Shown: positions 1 to 7,464, counted from the stretch's first letter. The stretch is 10,565 nucleotides of DNA from CAZPQN01 sp964588795 (GCA_964588795.1 CAZPQN010000053.1:1-10565); one strand, 5' to 3'. The notes: generated by a model from the letters alone, not told the origin. Numbers and translations are program-made.

Positions 1-903
1 TTCGCGGGCTTTGCGACCCGCACAAGTCCAGTAGGGATGGGCCAGTTCGCGCAACTTGTCCGGATTGGCGATACTTTTCTGGCTCTTAAAGCGGTTAATG
101 AGTCTCAGGATACCCGCCATAAACGGCAGGCTTAAACGCGGCAGGTAAATAGGAAAAAGGCGGCACTCTAACGCCTGTCCCACCTGCGCGATGATTTCAT
201 TCCAGCTATATCCGGCCGGCGCGTCATCGCAGGCGTAAAATATTTCGCCACTCGGTAAATTGGAGCTGGCAATTAGCATCAATAATTGTACTAAGTCTTC
301 CACGTGAATCAGGCTGAGACGATTTTCAGTCAGCCCTAAATGAGGATTCAGATGGGCCTTGGCCAATTTAAAAAAAATCAGCGAGGCCCGGTCGCCCGAT
401 CCGAAAACGACTGCCGGGCGGACGATCGTACACCGCAATTGCTGGCGATGGCGCAAGACCGCGATCTCGCCCTGTAATTTGCTTTGCCCATAAGCCGATA
501 CCGGGCAGGCCGGTTCATCTTCGGTGCGCAGTTTCCAGCGACTGGCTGGGCCTGCCGCCGCCAAGGAACTGACGTAGATAAAATGGGGTTTAACTGAACC
601 CAGACTGATTGCCGCCTGCACAAGGTTGGCGGTACCGTGTGCATTGACCGTGATATATTCGGCGGCATCCCGCCCTTTAATTTCTCCGGCTAAGTGAAAA
701 ATGACTTCACAGCCCTGCATACCAGCGATGAGAGATTCCGGCTTTGACAGATCACCATTGACCCATTCCACACGCTCGGCAAATTCCGCCGGTCGTATAC
801 TGGTCGGGCGCGCCAGACAGTGCACGGTATGATTTTCAGCCAACAGGCGACGTACTAAATGTTGTCCGATAAAACCGGTCGCGCCGGTGACAAATACATT
901 CAT
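1..903 (-). CDS. NAD(P)-dependent epimerase/dehydratase, extended SDR (CerR-like candidate); 3' end outside window
   Basis: A reading frame stays open from an ATG at 903-901 to the left edge, giving 301 residues without the C-terminus. The N-terminus has the extended-SDR Rossmann motif GATGFIG (Gly7, Gly10, Gly13). Further on are a Ser pair at 112-113, the YGQSK catalytic motif (Tyr138, Lys142) and VRPAVVFG at 161-168. These place it in the NAD(P)-binding epimerase/dehydratase family, usually about 310-340 residues, so perhaps 10-40 residues are missing. The start ATG shares one base with the stop of the CDP-alcohol phosphatidyltransferase (TGATG), so translation is probably coupled. Family knowledge: similar SDRs act as sugar-nucleotide epimerases, 3-beta-hydroxysteroid-type dehydrogenases, or the ceramide reductase CerR that reduces the 3-keto group in bacterial ceramide synthesis. 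Its company (N-acyltransferase and phosphatidyltransferase) favours a lipid substrate, which is inference. SDR assignment is secure; substrate is not. Confidence 0.88.
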   Translation of the reverse strand, partial: MNVFVTGATGFIGQHLVRRLLAENHTVHCLARPTSIRPAEFAERVEWVNGDLSKPESLIAGMQGCEVIFHLAGEIKGRDAAEYITVNAHGTANLVQAAISLGSVKPHFIYVSSLAAAGPASRWKLRTEDEPACPVSAYGQSKLQGEIAVLRHRQQLRCTIVRPAVVFGSGDRASLIFFKLAKAHLNPHLGLTENRLSLIHVEDLVQLLMLIASSNLPSGEIFYACDDAPAGYSWNEIIAQVGQALECRLFPIYLPRLSLPFMAGILRLINRFKSQKSIANPDKLRELAHPYWTCAGRKARE

Positions 904-1832
904 CAGATCGGTTCACCTTGCCGGTGGGGAAAAGCCGGGCTGTTTTCTGTGCTATCCAGAAGAGCATCGGCTTGCCGCTGAAACATCAGCATTGCGACCA
1001 TCCAGCCATTCGCCAGCACGATAGAATAGAACAGAAACCAACCCGGGTGCCCGGCGATTAGTGCTACCATCAGGACGCCATAATGCATGGACTGGTCAAT
1101 GCCTAACCAACCTCTCAATAACCAGTAATTGTAATGATAATAGGCATGTGGCTCGTGTTTCAGAGTTGTAGTGGTAAAATTACTTTGCCAGCGTGCATAG
1201 GTCAGGTACAGTCCGAGCAGTATTTTCTTGAAAAAGGCACCGCGTTGTGTTTTTAATACATCCAGCTGGGCATGCCAGGTCGTACACTCTTCTACTGGCG
1301 AATGACGCTGACCAAGAGCGTGAAACTGAAACTGACCGCGGTAATAATCTACGAGTGAGGAATGCAGGATCATGGACAGCATCGCCATTAGTGCCAATAG
1401 CCAGCCGGGCAGTAAGTAATGTACTCCGCCACGGGATGCCATTATGGCCAGCCCGCTGAATAGCAGCAGTCCGTTGACATAATCCACGATGCCGTCAATA
1501 ATGCGTCCGTAAACGGTACCATTGCGATACAGCCGGGCTAACATACCATCCGCACAATCGAAGACGATCATAGCGCAATAAAAGCCGGCGGCGATTTTCA
1601 AGCTGAGCGGGTCGCCTAGTGTCAAAAAGGCGCTCGCGATTAAACCGGTCAGCAGGGCGCATCCGGAGATTTGGTTGGGCGTCAAATGCCACGGTTGCAA
1701 ACCCTTGATGAGACCAAAAGCCAGGGGCCGAAAGAAAAAGAGATCTGGCCAACCTTCAACAGCCAGCGGTTTGAGGGTGCTCAGATATTGGCGATAAAGC
1801 TCGCGGCCTTTAGCACCGGATGGTTTTTTCAT
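903..1832 (-). CDS. CDP-alcohol phosphatidyltransferase family integral membrane enzyme
   Basis: This 309-residue protein carries the complete family signature D-x2-D-G-x2-A-R-x8-G-x3-D-x3-D: Asp92, Asp95, Gly96, Ala99, Arg100, Gly109, Asp113, Asp117. The four Asp bind divalent metal and act on the CDP-linked donor at the membrane. A TPNQIS stretch at 51-56 precedes the first strong hydrophobic segments, as is usual. Hydrophobic segments at about 57-73, 79-92, 121-134, 139-157 and 250-285 suggest roughly six transmembrane helices. The protein is longer than simple phosphatidylglycerophosphate synthases (about 180-200 residues), with a polar insertion at about 165-235 before the last helices. 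The reaction is transfer of a phospho-alcohol from a CDP-activated donor to a hydroxyl acceptor; the real substrates cannot be read from sequence. Its ATG lies inside the 3' end of the N-acyltransferase gene (23-nt overlap) and lacks a clear Shine-Dalgarno, so translational coupling is likely. Head-group attachment to a ceramide or diacylglycerol is an inference from neighbours. Confidence 0.9.
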   Translation of the reverse strand: MKKPSGAKGRELYRQYLSTLKPLAVEGWPDLFFFRPLAFGLIKGLQPWHLTPNQISGCALLTGLIASAFLTLGDPLSLKIAAGFYCAMIVFDCADGMLARLYRNGTVYGRIIDGIVDYVNGLLLFSGLAIMASRGGVHYLLPGWLLALMAMLSMILHSSLVDYYRGQFQFHALGQRHSPVEECTTWHAQLDVLKTQRGAFFKKILLGLYLTYARWQSNFTTTTLKHEPHAYYHYNYWLLRGWLGIDQSMHYGVLMVALIAGHPGWFLFYSIVLANGWMVAMLMFQRQADALLDSTENSPAFPHRQGEPI

Positions 1833-2934
1833 AGAGTCGGTAGGTCTTATAGCGTCGCACGCCGGGAATTTTCTCCAGCGCTTTGATCATGGGGAGATTG
1901 TTTTCGAGTATCCAGGACATCTCGCCCTTCGTGAAACCATGCTGCAGGCCGTTTTTAAAGGTCTCGTAGTAAAAGAGAAGGTCAATGCCCTTATGGCGGT
2001 ATTCCTTGACTACGCCCATGATCAGTACCCGTACACCCCGGATTTTTTTCATTCCGGTCAGCAGGCGAACGAAACCAAAAGGCAGGAGCCGTCCATTCAG
2101 ACCGATCAGCAGTTCGTTCAAATCCGGCACAGTGACGGAAACGCCGACGGGCACTCCGTGCATTTCGGCGATGAAATTCATATCCGGCAGGGCGATTTTC
2201 TTCAACGCTTCTTTCAGGTAATTGATTTCTGAATCGGTAAAAGGAACGGCGCCCCAGTTTTCAGACCACGCGGCATTGTAGACGGCCTTGAGGCGGGGAA
2301 TTTCTGCTTCCAGATGCTTTAAGTCCACGGGTCGAATCGTAAAATCAGCGGTGGCTTGGATGTCATGAGCTACCTGCGTGAGCATCGCCGGGATCGATTC
2401 GGCCTGCTCGATGGTGTAAGCATAAAGGTCAATTGCCTTGGAGAAACCGGCCTTTTCGATGAGACGCTGGTAATATGGTGGATTGTAGGGCATCATGATA
2501 ACCGGCGGCAGGTCGAAAGCGTCCACTAATAGCCCGCAATCCTCGTTCTGAGAGTAATTCTCCGGGCCGCGGATTTTATGTAATTCCCGGGCGGCCAACC
2601 ATTCCTCAGCTCTTTTAAAGAGTGCGTCGGCGACAGCCTGGTCATCAATAGATTCGAAGAAACCGAAGAATCCGGTGGCATCCTGATAGACTTGCAGGTG
2701 GTTATTGTTTTTAATGGCGACAATGCGTCCGACCAGCTCGCCCCGCCGCCGGGCTAAATAAAACTGCGCCTCGGAGTGTTCGAAAAAAGGAAACCTGGTG
2801 CGGTCAAAGGTTTTGCGCATCTCGCTTAACAACGGCGGCACCCAGTTAAGATAACTCTGGTAAATCTGCCAGGGAAAGCGGATGAACTGTCGCAATTCCT
2901 TTGGATTTGAAACCGGAAAAACCTCGATTTTCAT
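1810..2934 (-). CDS. BcerS/YghO-like GNAT-fold N-acyltransferase
   Basis: From the ATG at 2934 the product is 374 residues. A longer reading from a TTG at 2946 is possible, but GGGAG lies 5 nt before the ATG and inside that extension, so I take the ATG. I recognise conserved blocks of the YghO/BcerS-like family: FIRFPWQIYQ and WVPPLL (about 17-35), FFEHSEAQFYLARR (50-63), GFFGFFE (88-94), an RGPENYSQNEDCGLLV segment (123-137) and MMPYNPPYY (147-155). The C-terminal half has a GNAT-type acyl-CoA loop, VKEYRHKGID (309-318), and an EMSWILENN segment (338-346) near the end. No signal peptide or membrane helix is obvious, so it is probably cytosolic or membrane-peripheral. Family knowledge: the Caulobacter member BcerS is the ceramide synthase that N-acylates the sphingoid base; many other members are uncharacterised. 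It is the first gene after a terminator and heads the acyltransferase, phosphatidyltransferase, SDR series. Family membership is fairly sure; ceramide synthase activity is inferred. Confidence 0.82.
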   Translation of the reverse strand: MKIEVFPVSNPKELRQFIRFPWQIYQSYLNWVPPLLSEMRKTFDRTRFPFFEHSEAQFYLARRRGELVGRIVAIKNNNHLQVYQDATGFFGFFESIDDQAVADALFKRAEEWLAARELHKIRGPENYSQNEDCGLLVDAFDLPPVIMMPYNPPYYQRLIEKAGFSKAIDLYAYTIEQAESIPAMLTQVAHDIQATADFTIRPVDLKHLEAEIPRLKAVYNAAWSENWGAVPFTDSEINYLKEALKKIALPDMNFIAEMHGVPVGVSVTVPDLNELLIGLNGRLLPFGFVRLLTGMKKIRGVRVLIMGVVKEYRHKGIDLLFYYETFKNGLQHGFTKGEMSWILENNLPMIKALEKIPGVRRYKTYRLYEKTIRC

Positions 2935-2939
2935 GCTAG

Positions 2940-2944
2940 CTCCC
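2940..2944 (-). promoter_or_regulatory. Shine-Dalgarno deciding the N-acyltransferase start
   Basis: On the minus strand GGGAG is followed by CTAGC and then ATG (2934-2932), a 5-nt spacing. It lies within the TTG-initiated extension, which argues for the internal ATG as the true start. Confidence 0.7.
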
Positions 2945-2983
2945 AAAATTGGACAAATTTAATATACCCGGCCGCAATTGTTC

Positions 2984-3005
2984 AAAAAAAACCGCCGAGC
3001 GGTTT
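2984..3005 (-). terminator. Rho-independent terminator after the P-loop NTPase gene
   Basis: Read on the minus strand, AAACCGC, loop TCG and GCGGTTT form a 7-bp hairpin whose 3' arm continues into a run of seven T. It lies about 17 nt past the TAG stop of the P-loop gene and about 50 nt before the N-acyltransferase start. It should therefore end the transporter/P-loop transcript and separate it from the lipid-like genes. Confidence 0.85.
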
Positions 3006-3022
3006 GGCTACAGAAGATTGAA

Positions 3023-3748
3023 CTAAGAATGGCGCAGGCGCCAGAGCTGTCCGAACAAATCCTCGAGTACCTGTCCCAAATGTTCATCGCGGGCGGTGGT
3101 CACGTCCGGTTCATTATGCAAAACAATATAAGGAACGCGGTGACCTTTGATGGTGACAAATTGCGGATCCGGGCCGCGGAATGTTTCCCAGTCCACTTCT
3201 TGATAGAGTCGGGTCAGCTTCTCGTCGGGAAGGCCATGTTCGAGGATGCTGTCGGGCTTGGCGGGATTGTAGCGTTTGCGATTCTTGCGCAGGGATTCCT
3301 CGAACGAGACATCAATGTAGAAAATCGCGGCCTTGCGCAGGATTTCGTCCGAGAGGTGCGGATAGGCGGCCTGATAGCCCCCATGTTCAGTACCGCGGGA
3401 GAATTCCACGAGGGCGGTGGTATCGTCGTGCAAATGGGGATTGTCCCGGAGGTGTTTGTTGTAATCCATGGCAATGCGCTCGATTAATAAATGCCACTGG
3501 TATTCGTACAGGAAATAGCCGTCCCGGTCAGTGTGCAGGCGCGGTTTGTGCATGATTTTTTCCAGAATGGCATCCTCTTCGAACCAGGTCCAGAGCATGG
3601 GAAAATCATCAATTTCGTCCAGCTTGCCAATGTGAAACCGGCGCATGCGCTCCTCGAGTGGAGTCTTTTTCAGGTAGTCAATAACCTCCGACTTGCCCGA
3701 CGCCGGGCGACCATTGAGAATGAGAATTTCGAAAAGGTGGTGACTCAT
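3023..3748 (-). CDS. Uncharacterised P-loop NTPase, possibly a small-molecule kinase
   Basis: This is a 241-residue soluble protein with a clear Walker A motif at its N-terminus, GRPASGKS (residues 13-20), directly after a hydrophobic strand (EILILN). That is the arrangement of nucleotide and small-molecule kinases. A second strand ending in an acid, ALVEFSRG (112-119), may be the Walker B equivalent. A basic stretch, RKNRKRYNP (154-162), could serve as a lid or substrate-phosphate contact. The middle (about 44-95) is rich in acidic and aromatic residues. I do not recognise a named family and give no specific function. The start is ATG at 3748 with AGGGAG about 7 nt upstream. Only 27 nt separate it from the transporter gene before it, and a terminator follows at 2984-3005, so the two are very likely one transcript. 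A link between the imported organophosphate and this enzyme is possible but unproven. Confidence 0.8.
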   Translation of the reverse strand: MSHHLFEILILNGRPASGKSEVIDYLKKTPLEERMRRFHIGKLDEIDDFPMLWTWFEEDAILEKIMHKPRLHTDRDGYFLYEYQWHLLIERIAMDYNKHLRDNPHLHDDTTALVEFSRGTEHGGYQAAYPHLSDEILRKAAIFYIDVSFEESLRKNRKRYNPAKPDSILEHGLPDEKLTRLYQEVDWETFRGPDPQFVTIKGHRVPYIVLHNEPDVTTARDEHLGQVLEDLFGQLWRLRHS

Positions 3749-3775
3749 AATTTTCTCCCTGTAATAGACATTTTT

Positions 3776-5155
3776 TTAATGGCTCTTGTGACTTTTGGGT
3801 AAGGCGTTCCAGAGTCGGCTCATCACAATTGCGCCAATGATGGCAAAAGGAATCGGCCAGAGTTTCCAGACCTGCCAGCCGAGGTTAGTGGTGATGTATC
3901 CGACCGCCAGGCCGACGAAGGCCCCGGCTAAATACTGGATACCGTCGATCAAACCCACGGCGGTCGCCGCGGCTTTGCGTCCCCCGAAATCCATCGTTGC
4001 CGCCCCGCCGATCATGCCGTGGGCGCCGTTCACGAAGAAAGACAGAATGGCGAGAATGACCGCGGCGGCATAGGGCCCGCAATGCCCGGCATCCGCGAAG
4101 TAAAAGAGCGTCAGCATAACCACCATTCCGATGAAGCCATAGACGATGACCGGTGCCCGACGTCCTTTATACAGACGATCGGACATGATGCCGAAGACAA
4201 AACCGCCGATGATGCCGCAGATGGCAATGCCCCACGCGGTCAATTGAGCCGGCAGATTGGTGCCGACCAGCCCATGAATTTCCTTATAGTAAACCGGCCA
4301 CCAGGCGTCCACGACACTGCGCCGTACGAAACCGATCATCATTGAACCGATGGCAATCATCCACATTACCTTGCTGGTGAAGACCCTGGTCAGGACTTCC
4401 CGGAAATTTAATTTTTCATTGTCCACACCGGTGCCATCGCCGGTATCGAAAGCCGGATAGCCCGCCTGCTCCGGTGTATCCCGGACAAAGAAAACGGTCA
4501 GTACGAACAAGCCCGCGACAAACAACGCCGGCAACCAGAACGCCCAATACCAGGTCAGATATTTGACGATGAGAGGAGTTCCGGAAAATGCCAAAATCAG
4601 GCCGAAGCGAATCAGAATCCCGAAAATTGCGGCGAAAGTCCCCCGCTCCCGAATATGAAACCACTGGGCGTTGATTTTAACGATGGAAAGCGCGCCGAAG
4701 GATTGAAAATAGCCATTGAACGCCCAGATGATCGCCAAACCCCAGACAAACATGCTTTTGGAAAATCCGGGGGCCAGAAGCGCCGGACTGAGCAGCTGTC
4801 CGTTATCCCAAACCGCGGCGCTCTGCACGAGGAGGTGCGACAGTCCAAATAAGGTGTTCATAATTACCACGCCGACCGCCCCGATCAGAAATGCTTTACG
4901 CCCACCAATGCGGTCGGCCAGCGGGCCATTGATTACCACCGACAGACCATAGACGAGGGGCAGAAGGGTTTCGAAAATTCCCAAGTCACTTTTTACCCAG
5001 CCGAAAACTTCCAGTAGGGTTGGCGCGATAGCCGAAAAATTATAGCGTGACATATAGAACAATGAATACATGAAGCCGATAATGATCCAGTTTTGAAAAC
5101 GGCGGGCCTTGTATGCTGGCGTATGGACTGGTCGCTCCCACAGGGTTTCTGCCAT
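3776..5155 (-). CDS. MFS transporter, organophosphate:phosphate antiporter (GlpT/UhpT-like) family
   Basis: This 459-residue membrane protein has about 12 hydrophobic segments and the MFS loop motif DRIGGRK (81-87) after the second helix. Two features point to the organophosphate:Pi antiporter branch. Arg37, in the first helix motif FYMSRYNFSA, matches the phosphate-binding Arg45 region of E. coli GlpT. Arg278/Arg279, in FVRRSVVDAWWPVYYKE, match the GlpT Arg269 region. These arginines bind the phosphate group in known members, so a phosphorylated substrate such as glycerol-3-phosphate, a sugar phosphate or a related ester is likely; which one cannot be told. The length is close to the GlpT/UhpT norm of about 450-460. 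The ATG at 5155 has AAGGAG 7 nt upstream (5163-5168). It is divergent from the nucleoside kinase and is followed closely by the P-loop NTPase gene in the same transcript. Confidence 0.87.
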   Translation of the reverse strand: MAETLWERPVHTPAYKARRFQNWIIIGFMYSLFYMSRYNFSAIAPTLLEVFGWVKSDLGIFETLLPLVYGLSVVINGPLADRIGGRKAFLIGAVGVVIMNTLFGLSHLLVQSAAVWDNGQLLSPALLAPGFSKSMFVWGLAIIWAFNGYFQSFGALSIVKINAQWFHIRERGTFAAIFGILIRFGLILAFSGTPLIVKYLTWYWAFWLPALFVAGLFVLTVFFVRDTPEQAGYPAFDTGDGTGVDNEKLNFREVLTRVFTSKVMWMIAIGSMMIGFVRRSVVDAWWPVYYKEIHGLVGTNLPAQLTAWGIAICGIIGGFVFGIMSDRLYKGRRAPVIVYGFIGMVVMLTLFYFADAGHCGPYAAAVILAILSFFVNGAHGMIGGAATMDFGGRKAAATAVGLIDGIQYLAGAFVGLAVGYITTNLGWQVWKLWPIPFAIIGAIVMSRLWNALPKSHKSH

Positions 5156-5281
5156 CAGGTTACTCCTTGATTAATCTTTGGTTTGACGAAGTAGTGGTAT
5201 ACCTTGCACCTTTGTAAATCTATAATTTCGGTGCGAAAAACCAAACTTTATTTTTTTCCAGTTTTTGACTAACTTGCCGCC
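5156..5281. promoter_or_regulatory. Divergent intergenic region between transporter and nucleoside kinase
   Basis: This 126-nt AT-rich stretch must hold start signals for both genes. For the transporter, AAGGAG (5163-5168, minus) is clear. On the plus strand TATAAT occurs at 5221-5226 and could be a -10 box for the kinase, but no good -35 box lies 16-18 nt before it. The kinase ATG at 5282 has no recognisable Shine-Dalgarno. An 8-bp inverted repeat, TTTGGTTT (5177-5184) and AAACCAAA (5238-5245), flanks the -10 candidate. Promoter positions are uncertain. Confidence 0.45.
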
Positions 5282-6931
5282 ATGCAAAATATAAGAATTG
5301 TACTCAATGGCCAAGCGGAAACCGTTCAACCCGGACAAACTATCGGCACCATATTCGCCAATTGTCTGCCGGAAAGCCGCTATGTACCCTTTATAGCAGT
5401 TAAAAACAATGCCTTTGCTTCGTTAAACGAGGTTATCCAGGAAGCCGCGCAGATTTCCAGCCTGCAGTACTTCTACGAATCTTCCCGGCGGGCTTATGAA
5501 AATGCCGCGATCGCGACGCTGAATTTTGCCGCTGATCTGCAACATCCGAGTGCGGAACTCCATATGATGCACAGCATGTGCGACGGCATTTTTTGCCGCT
5601 TCTCCAATGCCCTGCTGAATAATCAGGACGTCTTTCTGCAACTGGGCGAGGTCTTTCGATCCCTGGTCAGCAAAGATTATCCGATCCTTCCTGTGCTGAC
5701 TTCACGCCTCGATGCGATCAATTATTTTCGGGACGTTGGGCGCCCGGACACGGCCGAGCTCCTGAAATATGGGACATCCGGCTACCTGACTCTGTATACC
5801 ATGAATGGAAAACGCTACTGGTTGCCTTCCCCGCCGGCGCCCCGTACGGGCCTGCTGAATGTTGTCGAAATCAAACCCTACGACGATGGATTCGTCATGC
5901 GCTGTCCAACAGAAGGCGATCATACGCGGCTCCATCCATTTCGCGATCAATTGCGCTTGTATGAAATCTTTCAGGAGTCCGAACGCTGGGGCGAAATATT
6001 AGGAGTCCAGTACGTTGCGCACCTGAACCGGATGATTGCCGAGAATCAAATTGCGGATATCATCAAGGTTGCTGAAGCCCTGCATGAAAAAAAGATCGCC
6101 AGCATCGCCGATGAAATAGATCAACAGCATAAGCAATTGGTTTTCGTAGCCGGGCCGTCCTCGTCCGGCAAAACGACTTTCTCCAAGCGCCTGGCCATCC
6201 AGTTGCGGGTTTTGGGATACAGGGTCGTGTTGTTATCCCTGGATAACTACTTCCTGGACCGGGATGAACTCCAGCGACGCCAGGGCGCTGACCTGAATTT
6301 CGAGGTCCTGGAGGCCATTGATCTGAACCTGCTCAATGAGCAGTTGAATCGTCTCCTGCAGGGCGAAACGGTGACGCCGCCGGTCTATGATTTTCACAAA
6401 GGGGTGAAAAATCCCGGCACGCAAGCGATCACAGCTGATCCGCATACGGTATTTATTTTGGAGGGAATTCACGGTATCAATCCGGATCTGACCAGCGGCA
6501 TCAGCGATGCCTGTAAATACAAGGTGTATGTCAGCGCCCTGACGCACCTGAATTTCGATCAGAGCAACCGTATCCCGACCCACGATACCCGGCTGATCCG
6601 GCGAATTGTGCGTGATGCCAAGTACCGGGGGTACAGTGCGGCGGATACCATCGGGATGTGGAAGAAAGTGGTTGAAGGCGAAAAACGCTACATTTTTACC
6701 TATCAGGGTTCGGCCGATGTCATGTTCAACACCTCTCTGCTGTACGAAATCGGGGTACTGAAAGTGGCCGCAGTGCCGGCCCTGAAACTGGTACCGGAGG
6801 AACATCCGAGTTTTCCCGAAGCCCAGCGGTTGTTGGATATGTTGGCCTATTTTCTCCCTCTGGATGAAGACGAAATACCACCTACCTCCATCCTGCGGGA
6901 GTTCATCGGAAAGAGCTCCTTTACCTATTAA
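5282..6931 (+). CDS. Nucleoside (uridine-kinase family) kinase with N-terminal TGS/ThrRS-like region
   Basis: This is a 549-residue two-part protein. Residues about 1-60 look like a TGS (ubiquitin-like) domain: a short strand, NG turn, then ETVQPGQTIGTIF. Residues about 60-270 resemble the second domain of threonyl-tRNA synthetase found in this kinase group, with HSMCDGIFCRF at 97-107. The paired His/Cys metal site of active editing domains is not evident, so it is probably a binding or relic module. The C-terminal part is a uridine kinase/phosphoribulokinase-type P-loop domain: Walker A GPSSSGKTT (291-299), LSLDNYFLDR (318-327, equivalent to the acidic nucleoside-binding loop) and ILEGIHGIN (392-400). 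The expected reaction is ATP-dependent phosphorylation of a nucleoside such as uridine in the cytosol. Single-domain Udk proteins are about 210 residues; this long form occurs in Thermotoga, Clostridia and others. It is the only plus-strand gene here and converges with ssb. The exact substrate is not determined. Confidence 0.87.
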   Translation: MQNIRIVLNGQAETVQPGQTIGTIFANCLPESRYVPFIAVKNNAFASLNEVIQEAAQISSLQYFYESSRRAYENAAIATLNFAADLQHPSAELHMMHSMCDGIFCRFSNALLNNQDVFLQLGEVFRSLVSKDYPILPVLTSRLDAINYFRDVGRPDTAELLKYGTSGYLTLYTMNGKRYWLPSPPAPRTGLLNVVEIKPYDDGFVMRCPTEGDHTRLHPFRDQLRLYEIFQESERWGEILGVQYVAHLNRMIAENQIADIIKVAEALHEKKIASIADEIDQQHKQLVFVAGPSSSGKTTFSKRLAIQLRVLGYRVVLLSLDNYFLDRDELQRRQGADLNFEVLEAIDLNLLNEQLNRLLQGETVTPPVYDFHKGVKNPGTQAITADPHTVFILEGIHGINPDLTSGISDACKYKVYVSALTHLNFDQSNRIPTHDTRLIRRIVRDAKYRGYSAADTIGMWKKVVEGEKRYIFTYQGSADVMFNTSLLYEIGVLKVAAVPALKLVPEEHPSFPEAQRLLDMLAYFLPLDEDEIPPTSILREFIGKSSFTY

Positions 6932-7009
6932 GCTGCGCGACCCGGTGTGGGCCTGGTCAACAGTTAGCGAGCCGGGGAGCCTTAAGCCCGTTCCAATTGA
7001 GAGCGGAAT

Positions 7010-7429
7010 TTAGAAGGGGATTTCTTCGTCCGGCAGTTTATTTTGCGGGGCTTCGCCTTCCGTACCTTCCTTTTCGCGTCGCGCGCCGCCGCCACCCAGC
7101 AGAGTCACTGTATCAACGACGATGTCGGTCTTATAGTGCTTCTGACCGTCCTTGTCTTCCCATTGCCGGGTTTGCAGGCGACCTTCGACGTACACCAACT
7201 GTCCTTTTTTCATCCATTCCTTGGCGAATTCCGCCTGCGTCCGCCATAAGGTCAAATTGTGCCATTCCGTGCGGTCTTCGCGCTTGTTATCCTTGGTGCG
7301 GATGGATTCGGTCGTCGCCAAAGACACTTCCGCGACCGGATCCCCGTTCGGCGTATAGCGTACTTCGGGATCGCGTCCCAAATGACCAACAAGGATAACC
7401 TTGTTAACACTACCTCTTGCTCTTGCCAT
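7010..7429 (-). CDS. ssb: Single-stranded DNA-binding protein
   Basis: This 139-residue protein begins with the SSB OB-fold sequence SVNKVILVGHLGRDPEVRYT (7-26) and continues with WHNLTLW (56-62), AEFAKEWMKKGQLVYVEGRL (66-85) and the YKTDIVV strand. A short Gly/Glu-rich linker (about 112-133) leads to the acidic tip DEEIPF, the standard docking peptide for replication and repair partners. SSB coats single-stranded DNA, normally as a tetramer. The ATG at 7429 has GGAGGT 5 nt upstream (7435-7440). A near-consensus promoter lies at 7501-7529, so it can be transcribed apart from the upstream kbl, although no terminator separates them. The length is a little short compared with E. coli SSB (178) but normal for many phyla. 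It converges with the kinase gene, leaving 78 nt between them without an evident hairpin-plus-T-run terminator for either. Confidence 0.97.
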   Translation of the reverse strand: MARARGSVNKVILVGHLGRDPEVRYTPNGDPVAEVSLATTESIRTKDNKREDRTEWHNLTLWRTQAEFAKEWMKKGQLVYVEGRLQTRQWEDKDGQKHYKTDIVVDTVTLLGGGGARREKEGTEGEAPQNKLPDEEIPF

Positions 7430-7464
7430 GCATTACCTCCATTATTTTGTGACAGACTTTTTAT

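Noticed and set aside
2935..2946. TTG start giving the N-acyltransferase four extra residues
   Set aside because: The Shine-Dalgarno GGGAG lies inside this extension and is well placed for the ATG at 2934. The same logic removes TTG starts at 8755 (kbl) and 10156 (tdh).
2959..2985. Promoter for the N-acyltransferase operon (TTGAAC with TATATT or TATTAA, minus strand)
   Set aside because: Spacers of 13 or 15 nt are too short for a convincing sigma-70 promoter. A promoter must lie near here after the terminator, but I cannot place it.
6233..6805. Long antisense reading frame (190 codons) inside the nucleoside kinase gene
   Set aside because: It shows no family motif and no ribosome-binding site, and it mirrors the codon pattern of the real gene. 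The same applies to the 169-codon frame at 2978-3487 opposite the P-loop gene.
6932..7009. Possible bidirectional terminator between the kinase and ssb
   Set aside because: GC-rich patches can form short stems, but there is no good stem followed by a T-run on either strand.
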